Positions 7,034 through 12,436 of a stretch of DNA of 15,309 nucleotides are shown here, in pieces. The notes under the pieces are model-generated. The model had not been told where the DNA came from and searched no databases. It saw only the letters and a list, made by a program, of their open reading frames with translations. Made by a program: the position numbers and the translations under genes. The stretch is from JBFGCA01 sp041567315 (GTDB taxonomy: Bacteria > Acidobacteriota > Thermoanaerobaculia > Multivoradales > JAHEKO01): NCBI GenBank assembly GCA_041567315.1, contig JBFGCA010000115.1, forward strand, positions 1 to 15,309, given 5' to 3'. How positions within the stretch are numbered: the stretch's first letter is position 1; each line of letters opens with the position of its first letter.

Positions 7034-7728
7034 TCCAGCGGCTCCGTCGACAGCCGGCCCTTGTCCAGATGGAGGATGCGGCCGGCGCGGGCGGCGGCGT
7101 GCGGGTCGTGGGTCACCATGACCACCGTCTTCCCCTGCTCGCGGTTGAGCGCCTGGAGCAGGTCCAGGATCTCGTCGCCCGACTTGCGGTCGAGGTCGCC
7201 GGTGGGCTCGTCGCACAGCAGCAGCGTCGGGTCGGTGACGATGGCGCGGGCGATCCCCACCCGCTGCTGCTCGCCGCCGGAGAGCTGCCGTGGGTAGTGG
7301 CGGCGGCGGTGGCCGAGACCGACCACGGTCAGCGCGGTCTCGACGTGCTGGCGGCGCTCGGTGCGGCCGAGCTCGGTGAGCAGCAGCGGCAGCTCCACGT
7401 TGCGCTCGGCGGTCAGCACCGGCAGCAGGTTGTAGAACTGGAAGACGAGCCCGACGTGGCGCGCCCGCCAGGCGGCCAGCCGGCGGTCGGGGAGCTGGTC
7501 GATGCGCTCGCCGTCGACCGTCACCGCGCCCTCGGTGGGCCGGTCGAGTCCGCCGATCAGATTGAGCAGGGTCGACTTGCCCGAGCCCGAGGGCCCCATC
7601 AGGGCCAGGAACTCGCCGCGCGGGATCTCGAGGTCGAGGCCACCCAGCACGTGGATGGTCTCGGTCCCGCGCCGGAACACCTTGTCGATCCCGCGCGCCT
7701 CGACCAGCAGACCGTTGCCGTCACTCAT
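7030..7728 (-). CDS. LolD/MacB-type ABC transporter ATP-binding protein
   Basis: The 232-residue ATPase has every ABC motif intact: Walker A GPSGSGKST (45-53, Lys51), Q-loop Gln97 in FQFYNLLP, signature LSGGEQQR (149-156), Walker B LLLCDEPTGDLD (169-180, Asp173 and Glu174) and switch His207 in VTHDP. FQFYNLLP and DEPTGDLD are characteristic of the LolD/MacB/FtsE group, which pairs with FtsX-type permeases. ATG 7728 has a strong GGAGGAG site (7737-7743) eight bases upstream and overlaps the adaptor gene's TGA by 4 nt. It hydrolyses ATP at the cytoplasmic face to drive the two permeases encoded next. Confidence 0.95.
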   Translation of the reverse strand: MSDGNGLLVEARGIDKVFRRGTETIHVLGGLDLEIPRGEFLALMGPSGSGKSTLLNLIGGLDRPTEGAVTVDGERIDQLPDRRLAAWRARHVGLVFQFYNLLPVLTAERNVELPLLLTELGRTERRQHVETALTVVGLGHRRRHYPRQLSGGEQQRVGIARAIVTDPTLLLCDEPTGDLDRKSGDEILDLLQALNREQGKTVVMVTHDPHAAARAGRILHLDKGRLSTEPLE

Positions 7729-8948
7729 CGCTCACGCTCCTCCACCCGGTCGCCTTCGGCCAGCTCGGCCGGTCCCTCGATCACCACCCGCTCGCCCGAT
7801 TTGAGCCCCGCCGCCACCACCACGTCGCCGTTCAGCTCGCCCCCCAAGGCCACCGCCCGCCGCTCGAGGACGCCCTCCGCGACCACCAGCACCACGTCGC
7901 GGTCGTCGTCGCGCCGCACCGCGCCGCGCGGCACCGCCACGCCGGCCGGCGCCGCCGCCTCCTCCCCGGCCTCCTGAAAGGCCACCTTGACCCCCATGTC
8001 GGGCAGGATCCGCGGGTCGGCCGCCTCCAGGTCGAAGCCTACCCGAACCGTCACCGTCGCCCGCTGCCGATCGGCGGTGGGGATGATGGCGATCACCCGG
8101 CTGGGGATCCGCCAGTCGGGGTAGGCGTCGAGGACGGCGACCACCCGCTGCGCGGGCTCGACCCGGTTGATGTAGGCCTCGTTGACGTCCACCTCGATCT
8201 CCAGCGACTCCATGTCGACGATGGTCCCGATACCGGTGCGGGTGAAGCCGCCGCCGGCCGAGGTGGGCGAGATCATCTCCCCGGGCTGGGCGTTCTTGGC
8301 CACCACCACCCCGGCAAAGGGGGCGCGGATCAGCAGGTCGTCCAGGTCCTGGCGGCCCAGGGCCACCTGCCGCTCGGCCACGGTGACCTCTTCGCGCTGC
8401 CGCTCGAGCCGGGCCGCCAGCGAGTGGGCCTCGGCGCGCGCCCGGTCGAGCGCCGCCGGGCTGGCCACCCCCTCGGCGTCGAGCCGCTCGGTGCGCTCCA
8501 GGTTGAGCCGCGCCTCGGCGAGCAGCGCCTCGGTCTCCTTGAGTGCCGTCTCGGCGGCGGCCAGACCGGCCTCGGCGAGCCGCAGCCGGGCCCGTACGTT
8601 GGAGTCGTCGAGCTGCGCCAGGAGCTGCCCCTCGTCGACTCGCATGCCCTCCTCGATCAGCACCTCGACTACCTTGCCGGTGACCTTCGAGGAGACCGTC
8701 GCCTGCCGCCGCGCGGTGACGTAGCCCGAGGCGTTGAGCACCGTACCCGCCGTCTCTGCCGCCACCGCCCGGGCGGCGGCGGTGCGGACCTCGGCCACCG
8801 CCGGACGCCCCAGCCACCAGCCCACCAGCCCGGCCACCACCACCAGCGCCAGCCCCGCCGCCAGCCAGCGGCGGCCGCCGGATGGCCGGTCGGACTCCGC
8901 GCGCCGCTCGATCCGCAGCGCTTCGAGCGCTCCCTTGTCCACCGCCAT
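7725..8948 (-). CDS. HlyD/MacA-type periplasmic adaptor (membrane fusion protein)
   Basis: The 407-residue product has a cytoplasmic N-terminus, one anchor segment at about 28-46, a first lipoyl half-motif around 84-113 (VSSKVTGKVVEVLIEEG), an Ala/Glu/Arg/Leu-rich coiled-coil hairpin at about 118-200, a second lipoyl half (IRAPFAGVVVAKNAQPGE, 207-224), and beta-barrel and membrane-proximal domains to the end. This is the domain order of RND/MacA-type adaptors that bridge an inner-membrane pump to an outer-membrane channel. It is the first gene of the exporter operon. No outer-membrane TolC-like gene lies in the window, so a channel encoded elsewhere is implied. There is no separated ribosome binding site, and the predicted promoter abuts ATG 8948, so translation may be leaderless. 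GTG 8942 is a less likely start. Confidence 0.92.
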   Translation of the reverse strand: MAVDKGALEALRIERRAESDRPSGGRRWLAAGLALVVVAGLVGWWLGRPAVAEVRTAAARAVAAETAGTVLNASGYVTARRQATVSSKVTGKVVEVLIEEGMRVDEGQLLAQLDDSNVRARLRLAEAGLAAAETALKETEALLAEARLNLERTERLDAEGVASPAALDRARAEAHSLAARLERQREEVTVAERQVALGRQDLDDLLIRAPFAGVVVAKNAQPGEMISPTSAGGGFTRTGIGTIVDMESLEIEVDVNEAYINRVEPAQRVVAVLDAYPDWRIPSRVIAIIPTADRQRATVTVRVGFDLEAADPRILPDMGVKVAFQEAGEEAAAPAGVAVPRGAVRRDDDRDVVLVVAEGVLERRAVALGGELNGDVVVAAGLKSGERVVIEGPAELAEGDRVEERER

Positions 8949-8955
8949 CCGCCGG

Positions 8956-8984
8956 ATTCAACCGCGATCGGCACCCGGGGTCAA
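8956..8984 (-). promoter_or_regulatory. Promoter of the exporter operon
   Basis: On the minus strand TTGACC (8979-8984, 5 of 6 to consensus) and TTGAAT (8956-8961, 4 of 6) are separated by exactly 17 bp. The transcription start would fall near 8949-8950, one or two bases before the adaptor's ATG at 8948. Confidence 0.55.
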
Positions 8985-9022
8985 CCCGCCGGACGTGGCG
9001 AGTTGACAGCGGACCGTGGCCC

Positions 9023-12000
9023 ATGCACGCTAAACGGCCCGTGCTGCCCGACGACGCTCCCGGCCCCCTGCGCCTCGCGCCGGGAGCCCTGGCCGGCGAA
9101 GAGCTGCTGCTCGCGGAGCTGGAGCGGCTGCTGCCGGCCCGCCAGGCCGGCAACGGACCGATGCCGCCGCCGCTCTGGCTGGTGGTGCCCTCGGTCGGGC
9201 TCCGCTCGCACCTGCTGGCGCGCGTGGTGGAGCGGCGCGGCGCGGTGGCGGGCCTCAACTGCCTGACCCTCTTCGCCCTGGCGGTCGAGGTCTGCGACCG
9301 GGCCGGCTGGCCGGCAGTCCTGGCTCCCGAGCTGCTGCCGCTCCTCGCCCGCCGCTTCGCCCGCCGCGAGCCGGCCCTGCGGCAGCCGCTCGAGCCGCTG
9401 GAGGACGGGTATGCCGGCCTGTGGTCGAGCGTCGCCGAGCTGCTGGACGCCGGTTTCCAGCCCGCCCACGGCGAGGCGCTGGAGGAAGTGCTGGCCGAGG
9501 AGGGCCCGGGCGTGGCCTCCACCGACGAGGTGCAGCGGGCGCGGGCGCTGGTGCGGGTGGCAGCGGCGACCGTCACCGGCGCCGCCGAACTGGGGGTGGT
9601 CCACGCCGCGGAGCTCTTCCAGCGGGCCGCCGAGCTGATCCGCCTCGAGCGGCCGCTCGGCGACGCCCCGATCCTGATCTACGGCTTTGCCACCGCCACC
9701 GGCGCGGCCAACGACCTCCTGGAGGCGCTGGTCGCCGCCCACGCGGCCCGCGCCGTGCTGGCGCCGGCCCCCGACCCGGCGGCGCCGGACCAGGATGGTC
9801 CACTGGCCAGCGGTGAACCGGCGCAGAGGTCCTACCCCGGTACGCACCGGCAGGGGCTGACGGACCACCGTCTCATCGCGCGTCTGGCCGGTGCCGCCGG
9901 AATAGTGGCGGGACCGCGGCCGCCCGCTACGCGGCCGCGGATCGAGATGTTCCACGCCCCCGGCCACGAGGCCGAGGCGCGCGAGGTGGCCCGCCGGCTG
10001 CTGGCGCTGCTCGAGAGCGGCTTCCGGCCGCAATGGCTGGCGGTCGTCGCGCGGCGGCTGGATGGCAGTCGGTCCGCCCTGCGGACCCAGTTCGCGAGGC
10101 TCGGCATCCCCTTCTCGGCCAGCCCGGGGAGCGGACCGCTGGAAACGCACGGCCGCCGCCTGGCGGCGCTCGCCGAACTGCTCCGGCAACGCGAGGAGAC
10201 CGCGATCGAGCGCTGGCTCGACGCCGCCTTCCGGCCTCCCGGGGCGGGCCGCGGACACGACCTGCGGCTCGCGCTCCACACTCTGGGAGCGGCACGCCTC
10301 GGGCAGGTCGAGGCGGTCGCGGGCCGGGTCGCCGAGAGCGGCCGCGCCCTGCCCCTACCGGTCCGCCGGAGGTACGAGGTCCGCCCCCGGCCCAGCGGCG
10401 AATCCGGCGGCCTCACCGGCGCGGCCGGCGGCCTGCAGGTACGACTCCGCCGCCGCAAGCTGCCGGCCTCCGACCTGCGCGCCGCCACGGAGGCCGCCGG
10501 CGCCCTGGTCGAGGCGCTGGCCGCCTGGAGCGAGCCGGCGCCGCTCGCCGCCCACCGGGCGACGCTGCGCCGCCTGCTCGTCGACTTGCTGGCCTGGCCG
10601 GCCGAGGATCCGCTGACCGGCGACGTGCTGGACCTCGTCGCGCGCGTCGAGAGCGGGCTGGCGGCGGGCTTCGACCTCGAGCCGGCCGAGCTCCTCGCCC
10701 TGCTCGAGCCGGGTCTGCGACGCCTTGCCACCGGCGAGCTGGGCGGCGCCGGGGCCGGCGTCCAGGTGCTCGACGCCGAGGCCGCCCGCGGCCGGACCTT
10801 CGAGCACCTGTTCCTGATCGGTCTCAACAGGGACGTGTTTCCGCGCCCGCCCGGCGACGATCCGCTGCTGCCCGATGCCCTGCGCCGGGTGCTGGCCCGC
10901 AGCGGGCACGGCGTGCTCCCCGACCTGCCGACCCGGCGCGACCGCGCGGCGCGCGAACGGGAGCTGTTCTGCCAGCTGCTGGCCGCCGCCCCGCGAATCA
11001 CCCTTTCCTGGCTGACCGTGGACGACGACGGCGCCGAGCTCGCGGTCTCGCCGCTGGTCGAGCGCCTGCGCTGGGCGCCCAAACCGCGACCGGCCGGCTG
11101 GCGCACGCCGCCCACGGCCCCGCCGCTGTGGGCGCCCGGCGCCGTCCCCGAGCCGCGGCCCGCCTTCGAGAGCGCGGTGCTCACCGCCCTCCACGGCCCG
11201 CGCCAGCGGCTGGGCCGAGCGCTCCACACGGCGCTGGGCGACCTTGGAAACGTCGCGGCCGCCCGCGCGCGGATCCTCGACGAATGGGACCCGCCGGCCG
11301 GATGGCCCTCGCGGCCTGGCCCGTGGGACGGCTTCCTCGGCCAGCCCGGCGACGCCGACCCGCGCCGCCAGGACCCGGTCTACGTCACCACCCTCGAACA
11401 GCTGGCTACCTGCCCCTGGCGGCTTCTTGTCGAGCGCCTGCTGCGCCTGGAGCGAGTCCCCGACCCGCTCGAGGGCCTGCCGGGCATCGACCCGCTGCTG
11501 GTCGGCCAGCTGGTCCACCGCGTGCTCGCCGAGCTGGTGGGCTCGGCGTTGCAGGGCAGCGATCCAACAGGGATCGGGCCGACCGGCGCCGGGCCGCTCG
11601 CTCCGGCAACACTGGACGAGGTCCGCGGCCGCCCGCCCAGTGCCGTCGGCTGGCCCGAGGCCGGCGAGCTCGACGAGCTGCTGGCGGCGGTGGCCGAGGC
11701 CACGGTGCGCGAGCGCGGCATCGTCCTCCCCGGCTTTGCCGCCCTGCTGGCCGCGGCCGCCCGCGGCCACCTGGAGAGCGCTCGCCGGCTGGACTGGGAG
11801 ACCGGGCCGGTGCCGGCGGTGGGGACCGAGGTCGAGGGGCGGCTCCCGGCGCGCTGGTCGCCGGGCGGCGCGCCCGCCGTGGCCTTCCGGGCCGACCGCG
11901 CCGACCACCGCGGTGGGCGTCTGGTCCTGACCGACTACAAGACCGGGCGGCGGGCGGTCTCGGACGCCCGCCAGGCCCGCACCCGCCGGCGGCACCTGGT

Positions 12001-12436
12001 GCTGGCGGTCGCCCGGGGCGAGCGGCTGCAGGCCGCGGCCTACGCGCTGGCCGGCGGCGAGCCGCCGCTCCGCGGCCGCTACCTCTTCCTCGATCCGCGG
12101 GTCCCGGAGATCGCCCGCGAAGCGATCGCCGACGGCAACGATCCGGCCCTCGCCGCGGCCTTCGAGGAGGCCCTCGGCGCCACCCTGACCGCCTGGCGCG
12201 CGGGTAGCTTCTTCCCCCGCCTGGTCGACCCCGAGCGCGACGAAGAACCCCGGCTGTGCCGCTTCTGCGGGGCGGCCGAGGCCTGTCTGCGGGGCGACTC
12301 GGGCGCCCGCGGGCGCTTGCGCCGGTGGGCCGTGGAGACCCTCGAGCGACCACCGGGCGAGCCGCAGCTCGCCGCTGCCGCGGAGCTGTGGCGTTTGCCG
12401 GCGGCCCGCCGCGGCCGGCACCGGAAGGACGGCTGA
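9023..12436 (+). CDS. addB: AddB-like subunit: inactive helicase fold with Fe-S PD-(D/E)XK nuclease
   Basis: From ATG 9023 the product is 1137 residues, the usual AddB size. The N-terminal part (VVPSVGLRSHLLARVV) has the helicase-like fold start but no Walker A GKT, so it should not bind ATP there. Mid-protein AARGRTFEHLFLIGLNRDVFP is the conserved AddB/RecC-like block. The C-terminal nuclease has GQLVHRVLAEL, FRADRAD (Asp958, Asp961) and LTDYKTG (Asp971, Lys973). Four cysteines frame it: Cys797 in TCPWR, then Cys1079, Cys1082 and Cys1088 (C-x2-C-x5-C). This is the spacing of the AddB [4Fe-4S] cluster. The protein should act with the overlapping downstream helicase to resect double-strand ends, its nuclease cutting one strand. 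The start is uncertain because only a weak GCGGA precedes it; GTG 9041 is an alternative. Confidence 0.88.
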   Translation: MHAKRPVLPDDAPGPLRLAPGALAGEELLLAELERLLPARQAGNGPMPPPLWLVVPSVGLRSHLLARVVERRGAVAGLNCLTLFALAVEVCDRAGWPAVLAPELLPLLARRFARREPALRQPLEPLEDGYAGLWSSVAELLDAGFQPAHGEALEEVLAEEGPGVASTDEVQRARALVRVAAATVTGAAELGVVHAAELFQRAAELIRLERPLGDAPILIYGFATATGAANDLLEALVAAHAARAVLAPAPDPAAPDQDGPLASGEPAQRSYPGTHRQGLTDHRLIARLAGAAGIVAGPRPPATRPRIEMFHAPGHEAEAREVARRLLALLESGFRPQWLAVVARRLDGSRSALRTQFARLGIPFSASPGSGPLETHGRRLAALAELLRQREETAIERWLDAAFRPPGAGRGHDLRLALHTLGAARLGQVEAVAGRVAESGRALPLPVRRRYEVRPRPSGESGGLTGAAGGLQVRLRRRKLPASDLRAATEAAGALVEALAAWSEPAPLAAHRATLRRLLVDLLAWPAEDPLTGDVLDLVARVESGLAAGFDLEPAELLALLEPGLRRLATGELGGAGAGVQVLDAEAARGRTFEHLFLIGLNRDVFPRPPGDDPLLPDALRRVLARSGHGVLPDLPTRRDRAARERELFCQLLAAAPRITLSWLTVDDDGAELAVSPLVERLRWAPKPRPAGWRTPPTAPPLWAPGAVPEPRPAFESAVLTALHGPRQRLGRALHTALGDLGNVAAARARILDEWDPPAGWPSRPGPWDGFLGQPGDADPRRQDPVYVTTLEQLATCPWRLLVERLLRLERVPDPLEGLPGIDPLLVGQLVHRVLAELVGSALQGSDPTGIGPTGAGPLAPATLDEVRGRPPSAVGWPEAGELDELLAAVAEATVRERGIVLPGFAALLAAAARGHLESARRLDWETGPVPAVGTEVEGRLPARWSPGGAPAVAFRADRADHRGGRLVLTDYKTGRRAVSDARQARTRRRHLVLAVARGERLQAAAYALAGGEPPLRGRYLFLDPRVPEIAREAIADGNDPALAAAFEEALGATLTAWRAGSFFPRLVDPERDEEPRLCRFCGAAEACLRGDSGARGRLRRWAVETLERPPGEPQLAAAAELWRLPAARRGRHRKDG
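9914..9940. repeat. 10-bp perfect hairpin inside the AddB-like gene
   Basis: CCGCGGCCGC (9914-9923) and GCGGCCGCGG (9931-9940) are exact reverse complements with a 7-nt loop. The hairpin lies directly after a 41-codon patch of relaxed codon usage and just before the conserved block around residue 311. Confidence 0.7.
12423..12429 (+). promoter_or_regulatory. Ribosome binding site for the AddA-like gene
   Basis: GGAAGGA lies six bases before ATG 12436, within the last codons of the AddB-like gene. Together with the 1-nt TGATG overlap it indicates coupled translation of the two subunits. Confidence 0.7.

Noticed and set aside
9003..9008. Perfect TTGACA as a -35 for the AddB-like gene
   Set aside because: No acceptable -10 lies 16-18 bases downstream (bases 9026-9031 read CACGCT), and a start near 9038 would fall after the preferred ATG 9023.
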